Assembly (NCBI GenBank): GCA_026545225.1
Contig: CM048852.1
Location: 55,621,146-55,685,145 of the forward strand
Direction: 5' to 3'
Length of the DNA stretch: 64,000 bases
Origin: Cornus controversa
Taxonomy: Eukaryota; Streptophyta; Magnoliopsida; Cornales; Cornaceae
The position numbers and the translations under genes were made by a program. Shown one piece after another: positions 1-11,660 of the stretch; the stretch's first letter is position 1; each line of letters opens with the position of its first letter. The notes beneath the pieces are model-generated. The model was not told the origin of the DNA and searched no databases. It worked only from the letters and a program-made list of their open reading frames with translations.

Positions 1-1236
1 TTGTATAATCAAAAATAGATTGTGTACCCTCCTGAAGGTCTGCCCTTATTTCACACCAGCTTCGATCATTACACTATAGAATTAATCCTTCCTCCTGCAG
101 ACTTGCCAAAAGGATTTCAATCTAAGATTTCCATATTTTCATATCATTTCCCTGTTATACTTGCACATTAGATAGCTGAAGCCAAATCTGTGTTGCTTCT
201 TCAGCGAAGTGAACAGACCTCTTTCACGTTCCATTCTGAATTAAAGCACTAATGTTAGAGCTTCTAGGAACATCAAACATTCTAGCCACTCTATGTCCAA
301 ACACTTGAATTAGAGTCTCACCATTCCACCATGGGTCCAAAAACAATTTTATGTCATTACATTACCAACTTTAAATTGCATATTTGCAGCCATTAACTCT
401 CTGATATCAAGCACCTATTTCCAAATCTGGAACGTTAGAGCTTAGGAGAACAATACGATATTGATTTATTCTGACAATATCTAGCTTTACACTAGGTAAT
501 CCGTAGGCTTTTTCCTTTGGAGGAAGTCCTAGAACAAGCAGCATTTAGAAGTGTTAGGTTGGCTCAAATTTCTTTTGTGATTAAGTTTCTATTATAGAGT
601 TGTGTCTTATTAGGTAATTTCTTAAAAGACAAGTCTTAGTCTCAAGGAAGGAAAGTACTTATTAGGCAAGTCTTGGGCTTTAAGGAACTGTAATCCTTGT
701 CCACCAAGGAATTAGATTTTGGGCTCTATAAATGTTACCCATGTTATAGGTTGAGACAAGTGAGAAGAAAATAGGCAATACTCTCATTGTATTTGAGAGG
801 TTACTCTAATTGTTTTGAGAGGTCAACTTTTGCTTAGAGGTAATACTCTCATTCTTATTGAGATGATACTTGGAGAGAGAATTCTTGTTTATAATTTGTG
901 ATTTCCTTTGGAGTGAGATTGAGTGTATATGGGTCAAGGGTTGAGAGTTAAGTGTACTTTTGATACAATTCTTCAACTTGTACTGTTACAATCTATATAG
1001 TGAAATTGGACTCTTCATGAACGTAGGCTTATTTAGGCGAACCACATATAATTCTTGGTGTGTTATTGCAAATTTCTTCGTGCTTGTATACTTATCATTA
1101 CATCGTAATATTTGGTGGTTCATGATTGGGGGCTTATTTCTCAACAAGAAGCTTTATCCATATTAGCTATCATTCTAATTCCAAAGCCTCCATTTTTTGG
1201 TCTAGTCACATGCATCCATTTCATAAGATGAAGCTT
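1..1236 (-). mobile_element. L1-type LINE ORF2 C-terminal remnant, split by a solo LTR
   Basis: Read on the minus strand, 1236 to 1147 and then 551 to 1 give broken but recognisable pieces of the region after the reverse transcriptase of a plant L1-type LINE. They include W-MHVTRPKNGGFGIRMI and KASKCC near 1152-1225, VLDIRELMAANMQFKVGN near 360-420, and phrases such as FGH-V-RMFDVPRSS and AEEATQIWLQLSNV below that. This order (GGFGIR, KAS, then a tryptophan-rich segment leading to the zinc-binding RVT domain) is typical of plant non-LTR elements. Several stops and frame changes interrupt it, so it is dead. The 595-bp LTR at 552-1146 interrupts it, and coding sense resumes across the target site. 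The 5' part of the element is not in place on its upper-coordinate side, where a different pseudogene starts. The 3' end lies beyond the left edge of the window. Confidence 0.72.
552..1146 (+). mobile_element. Solo LTR, Ty1/copia type, with perfect 5-bp target duplication
   Basis: The 595-bp segment begins TGTTAGG and ends TCAACA. It is flanked directly by AGAAG on both sides (547-551 and 1147-1151), which is a clean target-site duplication. A TATAAAT box lies near 726-732, followed by GA-rich repeats. The phrase near 1000-1045 (GTGAAATTGGACTC, then GGCGAACCACATA) is a hallmark of the 3' part of many plant copia LTRs. No internal region remains, so this is a fossil left by LTR-LTR recombination. 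It sits inside the LINE remnant. Confidence 0.85.
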
Positions 1237-1248
1237 CTTGGACTTTTT

Positions 1249-3910
1249 TTACTCCCTTAAACATAATCTTTCATCATTCTTCAACTTCTCTAAAGTACTT
1301 ACAGTACCATGATTATGATCAGGGATAATAGGAATCTCTTCAATTGCATTCTTTTCTTTCTTGATGTTAGCAATGACATCTTTCTTCTCAGAGATTCGTG
1401 AATTAGCCTCCAAAATTGAAGTTTCACGCTCCTCAATTTGAACAAGTAAAATCTCTAACTCATTTTTATCATTGAGAAGATCTGCTTGAAGTTTCTGAAT
1501 GTGTGCCACATCTGCACTATCTGAAGAAATATGGCCTCGTTAAGGCGTGAGTCAATATGGGCCAAGCGTTGGGAGTGTATTTCTTCAGTCAAGGCCTGGG
1601 CATACCTTGACTTAACATCATTATATTCCTTTACACTCTGTAAATATGAGTTGACCCTCTCCTGAAACTCAAAATAGTCCATGAGAAGTGAGAAAATCTC
1701 ATCAAACATTTCTCTAACTCTTGATCTAAGTAATGGAGCTTTAGAAAACTCTGTCCTCTTTAGCATCCTCTTGAGGTTGTTTCCCAATGCTAAGGCCGAT
1801 TGACGTCTGATTCTAGAAATCATACTCGTCACATTATAAGTGGGCGCTTCAGAAAATATGGCCTGACATGATTCTTGAATATTCACTTGGGTATCACATG
1901 CCCTCCTACTGTCTCCACACACACCTGGCCTTGAGTCTTGTATCCAACAGAAGAATTATGACGATGAGGGTCTACCAACGCTTGATCAGAGCCTTGAAGG
2001 GAAGATGTGGCCTCTACTAAAGAAGGCGGAATGCTTCATTTTTTGGTTGCCAACTCAAAGGCGAAAGGTTCATAAACAGACTCTTCACCACCAAGATGAT
2101 TTGCACCATCAATTGCTCCATTACCATCTTCCATCTTTAAAAAATAAAATCAAATAAAAGGTGTGAGTACATGTGCAAATAAATAAATAAATATCTGCAA
2201 ATCTTCAACCTGCATTGGTAAAGAACCGCTAGAAAGTTCATCAAAAAAGTCCTCCGTACTCGGAAGGGAAATACCATTTTTTGCTGAAGAGGCACAGTCT
2301 GACACCTTTCTCATGTGCTTCCAATTGTGTTCACTACTAGCTCTTCCACCCCCACTTCGAATCACCATAGATCGAGGATGCTTCTGGATGTTAGAAGGAT
2401 AACTAGATGGGTTGAAAGGGGTAGTTGAGCTATTAACAAAATTATCACTGCTCTGAGTTTTTGAGGTTCTCCAATTATATGTTGCGATCTTGGTTTTTGG
2501 TTCAGAGTCTCGCCCTTCCTAGACTTTGCTTCTTTGTTTTTGGGAAAGGCTGGACGTTTATTTCACGATAAGTTCTCCGTTACAGTCATGAATAGATCAA
2601 CATGAACCATTGACCACTAATTAACATAAGCTTTGGTGACTGAAAACTCCTTCAAACTCGTAGTCTCTGGCATTAATAATGAAGACTTGGTGTTATGGTG
2701 AGTACATGATTTCCAATATTTGAAAACCTCGTCTAACGACCCACTGCAAATATCTTACTTCAAATTTTCTAGAACATCTTCGTGAAAACCAGATTGCCTG
2801 CTGAATCTATAGGGGCTATAGGGTTCAAGGACATAGTAGTCACCTTGTCTGAAGGATGAAAAATTGGAGCGGAGACTAGCCAAATACTCAAAGTCAATAA
2901 TTGTCATCTTATCATCAACTTTAGTTTCCCTTTGGTGAAACTTCATTGCTAAGTGATTTAGCACAAGACCCTTACAAGATTTGAACAAATCTTGCATCTC
3001 CAAATTGTTAAAATGCTTTGCCGTCCCTTCTCCTACATATTTGGAGAACGAAAATGTGTTTGAAAATATTCTACTAGCTAGACATATACATAATAAGTAG
3101 GAAATACAACTGTAGAATTTGGAGATTCTGGAAGTGAGACGATTTTGTTCAAACCCCTATAGATGCTTGCAAGTACTGGAAGAATAAGACAAAATATTTC
3201 TCCATGTGCCATCTTGCTTGCAATCCTAAACACTCCAGGCCGAGCAATGTTTGTAGGACTAGAAGGAAACATAAACTTGCACAACCAACATGCTAAAAAT
3301 GCAGCCAAGTAAGTCTTCTCTTTAACTTCATCACTTACACCGAGGTCAACAAACACCTTTTCTTCTGATGGGGTTCACTTGTAAATGGAACCAATAGAAC
3401 CAGATGGATTGTGAAGCTCTCTTGGTCGTTGGGTTTTGTTTATCGACTTTCTACTTGGAGGTTTAGGATGCTCCAACGAACCCTTGTACCAAAAGTTCAC
3501 CTAGTCAGAGATCTTTACAACCCCTTTAAACTCCTGCACAAGTCAGTGATAGGCTAGAAATAAATGTTGACTACGCATTGGAAGAAAAAAATTTCCACCA
3601 TTGGTCTTGTCTGATAACTCCTTTGCTTTAGGGATTATTTGTCATAGAATTTCCTGCTAAATGGAAGACCACCTATCTCATGCAAATCCCAAAGGGAGAG
3701 AAACCTCACCAACTAAAGTATGAAGGATGTTAGTTCCATGGGACCAAGATTCGAAGAATGCCTTTAACACATTTGAGTGTCGATCATATGAAAAAAGTTA
3801 GGCAAAAATGGCATCATATAATCTCGCTACCTTGAGAGAATTACCATTACGACTCAAAATGTCTTCTGACCATTCCCAATACTTCTTGGTGTAAGTTAGG
3901 TCACACATCA
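1249..3910 (-). pseudogene. Plant mobile domain (PMD, aminotransferase-like) pseudogene
   Basis: Minus-strand pieces in several frames read, in order from about 3900 down: a YWEWSEDILSR-like phrase, LFSYDRHSNVLKAFFESW, a GEVSLPLG-like phrase, then (3356-3078) YLAAFLACWLCKFMFPS, RPGVFRIASKMAHG and LPVLASIYRGLNKI. These are the conserved blocks of the plant mobile domain family (PF10536 type) seen in MAIN/MAIL-like proteins and in several transposons. Next comes YEYLASLRSNFSSFRQGDYY-like sequence (3003-2755), then a C-terminal stretch with many charged residues (1922-1455) and a predicted coiled coil (1509-1249). No single frame covers the protein, which has several stops and frame changes, so it is a pseudogene. 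PMD genes occur both as host genes and inside mobile elements; no transposase or terminal repeats were seen here to decide. The role in life cannot be inferred beyond the family. Confidence 0.7.
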
Positions 3911-4448
3911 TTTTAGGGGAGAAATTCATCATGCATATCCATTATGAACTTTGTTGCCCAGAAGTAAGAATTTATTAGAATTGTCCACCTGTTCATGTAA
4001 AGCTGACTGCAATAACAACACTCGTCAAATTGAAGTATTCTTTTCGGTTTCAAAAGGACCAAAGGTCGAAAGCTCACATGAAAGTTTCTCGGACCAATCA
4101 GACAAGTCAAGTGAATATCCAAAATGAGGCACAAATGCAACAAGTCGACCAATTAGAGGTTTGTGAGCATCAAAGGTCATCCCTTTTTCTAGAGCATCAC
4201 CTTATTTTTAAACAATGGTTAAAGTGCCTTCTTGGAAACACCAAAAGAAAACCATGATCGATTTGAATCAAGAACTGAAAGAAAAAGAAAAAGAATTGTA
4301 ACTGTTCAAAAACAAAAATGTGACGGTAACATGTGTGAAATTAAATGTGTAATTTTGCTTTCATGCAACAAACAAATACATAGACAAATTTACATGAAAT
4401 ATGATTTTAAGATAATTGTGGTGGTTCTGGCCAAGCATTGTTTCCAAG
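3911..4448. other. No recognised gene between PMD pseudogene and minisatellite
   Basis: Short open frames on both strands look like chance frames. The part near 3913-4250 may be a decayed N-terminal part of the neighbouring PMD pseudogene, but nothing conserved could be matched with confidence. Confidence 0.4.
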
Positions 4449-4798
4449 ACTAGTACACATGCAAGAGTGCAATTGTGCACATAGCTAGATTCACCACCAA
4501 GATTGGTACACAACAACGCAATTATGCACACAGCTGGATTCGCCTCCAATACTGGAGCACAAGAGCGTAATTGTGCATGCAGCTGGATTCGCCTCCAAGA
4601 CTGGTGTACAAGAGCGCAATTGTGCACGAAGTCGAATTCGCCCCCAATACTGGTGCACAAGAGCACAATTGTGCACACAGTTGAATTTTCCTTCGTGACT
4701 GATGCACAAGAGCGCAATTATGCACACAATCGAATCTTCAAAATGCAGAACAAGCACATTTGCGCAAACTGTCAAATCACGCCTCCGAGAGTGGTACA
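4449..4798. repeat. 49-bp minisatellite (left part), about seven units
   Basis: The core GCAATTGTGC (or a one-base variant) recurs at 4469, 4518, 4567, 4616, 4665 and 4714, exactly 49 bp apart, with a weaker seventh unit near 4764. Each unit reads roughly: CACAAGAGC, GCAATTGTGCAC, AGCTGGATTCGCCTCC, ACTGGTG. The core GCACAATTGTGC is self-complementary. Because 49 is not a multiple of three, repetitive peptides appear in several frames on both strands; these are not genes. Confidence 0.9.
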
Positions 4799-6289
4799 TG
4801 ATTGTGTGATGAGTGTATCAATTAAAATGACCACATTTCGTAATAGAACGAATTCCTTGCAGAATAGGGCTATCGAAAGGGGCGTCGAACATCAGGAAAT
4901 ATGGTCTGAATGAGTTGGTACAAAATTAATTCTAATTAAATTTTAAAGAAAAGAATTCTGAGTTTTATATTTAACTAAATTAAAGAAACAACTAAAATAA
5001 ACAAAAGAAATAGAGAGTGTAAAAAGTATGAGATGAATCTAGGGTTATTGACTTCATCACTAACTTCACAATCAATGGTCAATTGAATTAACTATGGAGA
5101 ATCATATCATGCATAAGTGGTGTCGGTGGCTACAAGCTCATCTTCATCCGTCAAGAAGATAACATATGATTAAGACTAAGTCATGGACTATCTTCGATTG
5201 ACATGGGCCATCTGCTTAACTACTTTACTCTAGGGTGCAGTATGGTCCATCTTTTCTAGGCATACTCCATCAAAACTTTTAATGATATATATATTCAGTG
5301 ATTACCATTGTGTAATAATCACTCTCATAATCTCAGAAAATAAGAGAGATTGAGTTCAATAACAACAACTAAATATCTAAGACAAGATAAGAAATTATTG
5401 AAACTGAATTTATAAGACTTTTATAGTTCAATTTTATAATAAGAATTCTCTAAATTACATAATCTATGCATGCATATAAAAATCCCCAATAATTAAAACA
5501 ATCAAATCATTGATACTTAATTAAGGCTACATCAAAACCCTAGTGGATGAACTACCCGCTCATGGTAGAAGAAGCTTCAACGGTTGAGGAAGAAAGCATC
5601 ATCTTCATGGAATACGCGCAAGACTTCGTTCTCCAATGGTTCTCAACTCCAAAGCTTTACAAAATATGTCTTCAATGGTGTCCAAAAACTTTTCCAACTC
5701 CCTCCAAAATAGCCTCCAATTCGCCACTTTATGCACTAAGAGAGTACATCAAAGTCCTAATCCAATTAGGAATTAATTAGGTTTTCTCGCAGCACTAAAT
5801 AGGTGAATTTTTCTACTGACGTTCGGCCCAACTTTTAACCCACTAAAAGTTCGATTCACAGAATTTTCGTGAAATACAAAAGTGTCCAGAATCGAATTTC
5901 ATTCAACTTAATAGAAAATTAAGTCGATTTGAGGCTCAAAAATATGACTTTTAAGTTGTTTTTCAAAACGGGATTAAAACTGTATTAAGCGCATAATTGT
6001 GCTTCAGGCCCGTAATCTCCTTAAGCAGCTGTAATTCTTTTGTACCTCTTCTTTAGGCTGATTTGAGTTGAAATATGATGTTGAATGGATCCCTTTGATG
6101 TAGTCTTCATCTAGCCCTTTTGGATATCATCTTTAAAAGCCCAAAATCATGATTTTAACTGAAATAATCATTAAGGCCCTGAAAATACAGAAAACACTAA
6201 AATGAAGTAAAATCACAAAATAATCTATCACTAAGAGAATATAATATACAAGTTAAGAGACTAGAATGCGTAACATTCAACGCTGATTA
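4799..6289 (-). mobile_element. Solo LTR of the Athila-like Ty3 family, older copy
   Basis: This 1491-bp segment aligns along its whole length with the 1509-bp LTRs at 37475, 47160 and 56845. Shared landmarks are AGAACGAATTC and GCAGAATAGGGCTATCGAAAGG near the left end, GTGGTGTCGGTGGCTACAAGCTC, TCAAAACCCTAGTGGATGAAC, and GCGTAACATTCAACGC at the right end. It is clearly more diverged than those three are from one another. It is flanked by GTACA (4794-4798) and GTGCA (6290-6294), a 5-bp target duplication with one mismatch. Removing it restores an ordinary unit of the 49-bp minisatellite. The strand follows the minus-strand coding direction of the family. No internal sequence is present. Confidence 0.85.
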
Positions 6290-6410
6290 GTGCATAAGAG
6301 CGCAATTGTACACACAGTCAGAGACTTCAAAGATAGTCACACAAATGCACTTGTGCAAACTACGATCACATCTTCTTCGTGATTGTTACACAAGTGCACA
6401 TTTTGGTCTG
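6290..6410. repeat. 49-bp minisatellite (right part)
   Basis: Units continue directly after the solo LTR: GTGCATAAGAGCGCAATTGT at 6290-6309, then degenerate units with GCACTTGTGC near 6347 and AAGTGCACATTTT near 6390. Spacing is about 45-49 bp. The units decay towards the right edge of the array. Confidence 0.75.
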
Positions 6411-8205
6411 CAAGTTTGTCATAGAGGCATATTACAACAGAAATTTTTTATTTTTATTTTATTTTTTTTTCTTTTAAAAAAAATTGGGCATACCCATGTG
6501 GCTTAATGATGAGAGTTTCTTCCCTTAAGTTAGCTGGTTGCCAAGCTTCTGCAAAAAAATAAATAAATAAATAAGACAGATGACTTTTGGTGATGGAAGC
6601 AGATGACTCAAGCAATTAAAAGGCATGCGGATATACAAATAGTGGGGTAGTTTTGGGTCATACATTAATAGAATTTATAAAGTGGTCTCATAAGAGACAA
6701 CAAGCCATTTTGGCAATCAAAGGGGGCTACGGGTCAGCCCAAGAACAATTGAATCAGAACAAGCCCAATTAGCAAACAAGCCAATAGATAAATAACCAAC
6801 ACACTCATAACAAATCTTAATCTAAAGCAAACCAGAAGAATATCATGATGCATCAAGCAACTCGAATGAAAGAATGAAGCATCACCATCATAAACCAATG
6901 ATCACACCAGATAGTAGGGTCATGCATTACTAAGAATGCGTAATCAAGTTAATCTATTCGTGAGGTGGTCTTTATGTGCAATAGGGCGACTGGTGAATCA
7001 AGACACAAGGGAAGTGTGCAAGAAATATGTGTATACATGAGACATAAGAAAATGCTAGTTCAAGAATATATATATATATAAAGATGTGACAAAGGAAACC
7101 ATGGTGCAAAACAGTGTTGAAACTGATAAGTTATGAGAAAGAAATCTACAGTGACTAGAATGTGGGAGAAAAAGAAATAATGAGTTTACCTTCTGAATCA
7201 AGGGATGTTTGCTTGTTGAAAGTATGGTAATAATATGTAGCTTTGTCCTTCACTACTCCAATGACAGTCTTTAAGGATCTTAAAGTATGAAAAGCCAAGC
7301 TAGTCTTTGGAAAATTGACTAGTCGTGGGTGAAGATTTTGTCCAAGAAGTTGGCCACAACATCAAATGGAGGGGATTGATGTTGAAGAAGTGCTCCCTTT
7401 GCCTTGGTTTATAAGGTGGGATGGCTGACTTGTTTGCCAAGAAAAAAAAATTTTAAACCATGAATATGCCAAGAAAAGAAGGAAAGAATCAATTAATGAT
7501 AGTGTTAAGCAAGGAGTGATTATTTCCAAATTGCGAAGATTTGAAATGGGTCTAATTGCCTTATGGTATCAAAAGTTTCTCGTGATGGTTCTTACCAAAT
7601 ATTTTGGACCCTATTTCGGTCTTCTTCCTATATAAGATTCAGAACTTTATTTATTATTCTTTTCTTTTCTTCTTTTCACATGTTCGCCCACTGAGCCTCT
7701 TTCTTCCTGTTAGGTTATTTCGTATGACAATGGAAGTTCACAATTCCAACGTCAAGGGGTTCAAGGCATGGTAACGTGGAAGTAAGAAAAAAAAAATTGG
7801 TAAGTTGTGGTTAGAAAGGCCAAGGAAAGACAACGTATGGTTTTTGGTTGCAAAAAAAAAAAAATCATACAAGGTGGTCTGGTCTTGCCCATTTGAAGTT
7901 TGTCAAGGTGTATTATTTTTGGCTACCCCACATACCCATCATTGCTCATGGATGCACAAATCCAACCATTCTGTCCATATTTGTTATACACCAGGATGTT
8001 CAATTTCTTAGATTAACAAATGTATTCTTGCATGAAAATATGATCATTTAACATACCAAAAAAAAAAAGTGTATATATTTAAGTTTTGCAGTCTTGCATG
8101 GCGAGCTTGCATATTGAAGTTAAAAATCAAAAATAAAAACTCAAATTAAGTCATGTAATTTAAGACTCTTTTCAGTGCATAACAAGCATGCATGTCATAA
8201 AGTCT
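6411..8205. other. Gene-free stretch, possibly internal remains of the LTR element ending at 8922
   Basis: No conserved protein could be read on either strand. The open frames at 7805-8051 are short and interrupted by A-runs. The right part leads into a polypurine tract and LTR, so at least part of it is probably the untranslated 3' internal region of that element. A GAATGCGTAA stretch near 6940 and short AT runs (7067-7081) were also noted. The left boundary of the element was not found. Confidence 0.4.
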
Positions 8206-8922
8206 TGAAGTGGGGGCAATTTGTAGGCACGTAAATTTGTGATAGTCTTATCACTATTCGATTGGTCAATAAGTCAAACACTCTTGGTCAACTAAATTTC
8301 ATGATTGAGGATCCCATCGACGGACACGTGTCAAAATCCTGAACGTTCAGGCCTTTAAAAAAAATGTGTGACAATTCAAATTTAAATTTGAATTTATTTC
8401 CATATAAAAGGAGGCAAAATCTTTTTATTCATGTAAGTTGGCATAATTAAGGGGGAGTTACCAAATTAAATCCCCACCTTTTGACCTATAAATACAAGAT
8501 CACCCTACACATTTGAGGCATACACAAAGAGCCTAAGAGAACACCTAAACTCTGTAAAACCTTTGCCTCAACCAAAACTCAAAATTCCGAAGACGAAGAA
8601 CATCAAGCACGTCACACAAGTGACGTTCTTCTTCGAAGACCTTCAATCCACCGTCGAGATTAAGCTCTATCAGCCCTCGATCGAAAATTCAGTCAAGTCT
8701 TTCTCAATCTTGAAGATTTGACGAAAGCTCATCACAATCGATTCAAGAACAAGCTTTTGAGGCCCTTGCACCAAACATTAAGGAGATTAAATCAGAGAAA
8801 TATTCTTTGTTGTAAAAGAATCGACCATAGAGAATTGTACCCATTTTTCTGAAATTAATAAAATTGATTATTTGTTATTCATTTTCGTTCCTAAATTTTC
8901 GGATACGAAATTTGTGTGTACA
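8206..8922 (+). mobile_element. Polypurine tract and 3' LTR of a decayed LTR retrotransposon
   Basis: A polypurine tract (GAAGTGGGGGCAATT, about 8207-8221) directly precedes a 701-bp LTR, 8222-8922, that begins TGTAGGCACG and ends GTGTGTACA. The LTR has a plausible TATA box (CTATAAATAC near 8488), a leader-like CAAACT/CACCTAAAC region, and AATAAAATT near 8858 that could be a poly(A) signal. This layout matches 3' LTRs of plant Ty3 or related elements on the + strand. No coding domain was recognised upstream, so the element is a fossil. The bases after the LTR, GTATT, are exactly where homology to 22709 onward starts. Confidence 0.75.
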
Positions 8923-9286
8923 GTATTCTTGCATTGTCTTTTTTTAAAAAAAAATAAACAAATCAACTTTTGTTAAACTATTGAAATATAGAAGCTATTT
9001 CTTTCTTATCGCATTTTTTTTAATGGGAGTTTCAGCCATCTCAATTCCTTCCTATAGAGTTCCCATGTTCTTCTTCTATGCTTTTCAGCTTGTGTGTAAA
9101 AATTATTCTTTTTCCTATAAATTCATCCACTACATGTATTAAAATTCTTTGGAACATAATGGCATCAGAAATTATTGAAGAGAAAGATGAAAGGCCATTT
9201 CCATCATGGACAAAGAAGCTCAAAAGGACAAGATCAGGCAGATCATAAAGTACCAGAGATCTCTGGATCCATCATCTTCGTTTGTC
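8923..9286 (+). pseudogene. Duplicated 5' fragment of the gene at 22953-23564
   Basis: This stretch aligns with about 22709-23075, covering the 5' flank, the untranslated leader, the start codon (ATG at 9166) and about 40 codons. Shared phrases include GTATTCTTGCATTGTC, CAATTCCTTCCTATAGAGTT, and ATGGCATCAGAAATTA. After MASEIIEEKDE one base is missing compared with the intact copy (near 9195), and an in-frame stop replaces the GAG of the intact copy (ATAAAGTACC near 9245), so the fragment is dead. Homology stops abruptly near 9286, and at the left it stops at the LTR edge at 8922. The duplication includes non-transcribed flank, so it is a DNA-level duplication and not a retrocopy. Confidence 0.85.
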
Positions 9287-9290
9287 TAAT

Positions 9291-11660
9291 AATTTTAGAA
9301 AATAATTTTTTTTGCAAGTCTTATTAAGACAATAAAAAAAATTTAGGGGTCTTCTATTGGCTAGGGTCTTAGGCGACTACCTAAGTCACCAAGGGCACCA
9401 GCCGACCCTGAGTGTGAAATTAGAGAGAGAAAATTAAGAACCGAAGAGAGATTAAAGACCTAATGTGCGTCAGTGTGGAGTGTAGCTAACAACTGCCAAT
9501 TCTCTATCAAATATCATAGTTAGAGTCCGTTTGGGATTGCTTCCCAACCATTCAAACAGACTTTCAATTTAAAAAATTGTGTTGAGAAGTGTTTGGTATG
9601 AAACAAAGCGCGTTTAGAAAGTAGAGTTTTAATTCAAAATGTGATTTTTGGTGAAACTCAAAATTAGAGCTTTTTAAATTGTGTTGAGCTAAATCTATGA
9701 TATTTTAGGTCATTTTATTTTTTTGGACAATATTGTCCCTATTTAGTTTTTATAAATACAATATTAAACAAACGTATTGACTCTGAAAATCTTAACAACA
9801 ACTTTGTATCACCGATTTGAATCATTGTCATTATTGTCTGAGACTCTATCGTCAATCACTACCATTGTTGTCTGAGATCTATCGTCAATTACTGTCATTG
9901 TTGTTTGAGATTTATCGTCGATCACTTTGTATTCCGTAATTGTTGAAGTATTAGGTATGCTTGTGCACCACAGACTCCTCTAAATTTTGTGTGAACTTGT
10001 TTTACTGAAATAATGATAAAAAAAAATTCAAAACTTGCTAAATTCACGTTGATAGAGGAGCAATTCAATTTTGATCACTTGAGAAGAATATGTAATAATT
10101 ATGTAATATGTATATATACATATATTAATCACAAAAACATAATACTTGATAGTACATATTTTATGTATATTTTTACCTCCTATAAATTATATTAGTTAGT
10201 ATCTTATTTCATTTTATTTTAGTCATTAAATACATTTTTATGTTATTAGTGTATTATTATTAGTTATTTTCAATATTTATTTTATTTTATTCAATAAATT
10301 TTGTCGGAGGATTTGCAGGTGACAATACTGTTGTACAATTCTCAAACAAGCGAGAAGTTGGCCGTAGAAAGGAAGCATAAAATTTATTAACAGCCAAAAG
10401 ATGGCAATGTGCCTCAACTCGTCTTCAAAAGGTCCTGAATTCTAGTCCAACGCATTGCAGAAGAGCTTTTGGGATGCGCCGGGCGCACTCAGAGAGAGTG
10501 GGAAACATAAAGAATAAAAAGAAGGAAAGGAAGAATATGTCAGCTCCCCATGCTTCAACTTGTCATTTTATATCACCATGCCATCCTCTTGTTCAAGAAG
10601 ATTTTGCCTATAAAACGAGATTGACATACACATACCAGGGGGAGTAGGCCTTCAGGCAGTAGCCTATAGCTTACTTAGTCTTGCAATATTACATTTTCTT
10701 TCTGGTTCAGTGTTAAAGAGTGTGATATACAGAAACATTACAACATTGTAGTGACAGCAGTGTATCTGTTTATCGTTCTAATTTTATTTTCAAGTGTTTA
10801 ATATTTTAATTTACTTTAATTGTAATTTTCAGTACTACAATTTCTTTTAATTGTATTTTTAATTCTTGTCTCTTTAAATGCTTTCATTTAAATTCATGCA
10901 CTTTATTTTCTGCTCATTAATTTTATTTACATTTTAGTTTTAAACAAACTCCTTTTCAAAATATTTGTTTTAAACTCGGATTCATATTGATTTTTCTAAC
11001 GTTCCACGACTCTAGTTGCCGCTATACAATCTTTTGTATTGTGGTTGTAGGTTTTCTAAATTTCTTTGCCCAAAGTGTAGAACCAACAACGACAAATATC
11101 CCTTTTTCTGCACTTATCAATACTAATACTAATATTATTATATTAATCACTGTCTTTTGTAAATTTTGTGTTTATTTGATTCCTTTATTTACAACCGATA
11201 TAAATATTATAATGCATGCATTATTTACTATTCCTAATTTAAAATATATATATATAATATAATTTAATTAAAATACAAAGTATATTAAAGTTTAAATTGA
11301 GCTCGTGTTGTTATACTTCAACTAAAGTCCAATCTTAATTATAATTGAGTGAAAAAATTTTAACCGAAGTCTAACTCTAATCGTAAAATTATCCATAAAA
11401 AATTTCACAAATTCAAGTCGGTCCACTCAAATTTTAATGCACATATTTATTAGTATAAGAATAATATAGTAAAAGTAGTAATAAAAGTGTCTGGGCAACA
11501 TTGTTACTAAAAAATTTAAGAGTGCTTTATGTTTTAAAAATGCTTTACTTTAAAAAGTGGTTTGTAAAATATATCATCGGGACACCTAATATATTTTCCA
11601 CTCACCTCAAATTTATGAGACTTTAACGATAAAAGCACTTTACAACTGCCAACCCCAAAG
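9291..11660. other. Intergenic AT-rich sequence with decayed repeats
   Basis: No gene was recognised. A segment from about 9523 (GAGTCCGTTTGGGATTGC) to 9770 resembles ends of plant MITE/hAT-type repeats by its opening phrase only. A repeated phrase around ATCGTCAATCACT / ATTGTTGTCTGAGA occurs three times near 9825-9925. Near 10608 there is CTATAAAACG followed by a pyrimidine-poor leader-like stretch, which may be an LTR-type promoter remnant, but no pairing repeat was found. The rest (10760-11640) is simple AT-rich DNA. Confidence 0.4.

Noticed and set aside
4449-4798. Possible CRISPR-like array
   Set aside because: Units are contiguous tandem repeats with no unique spacers, in a plant genome, and no associated genes are present.
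4361-4913. Overlapping open frames on both strands with repeated peptides (such as ALVHQSWRRIQL)
   Set aside because: They come from a 49-bp minisatellite read in several frames. The same motif appears in three frames and on both strands.
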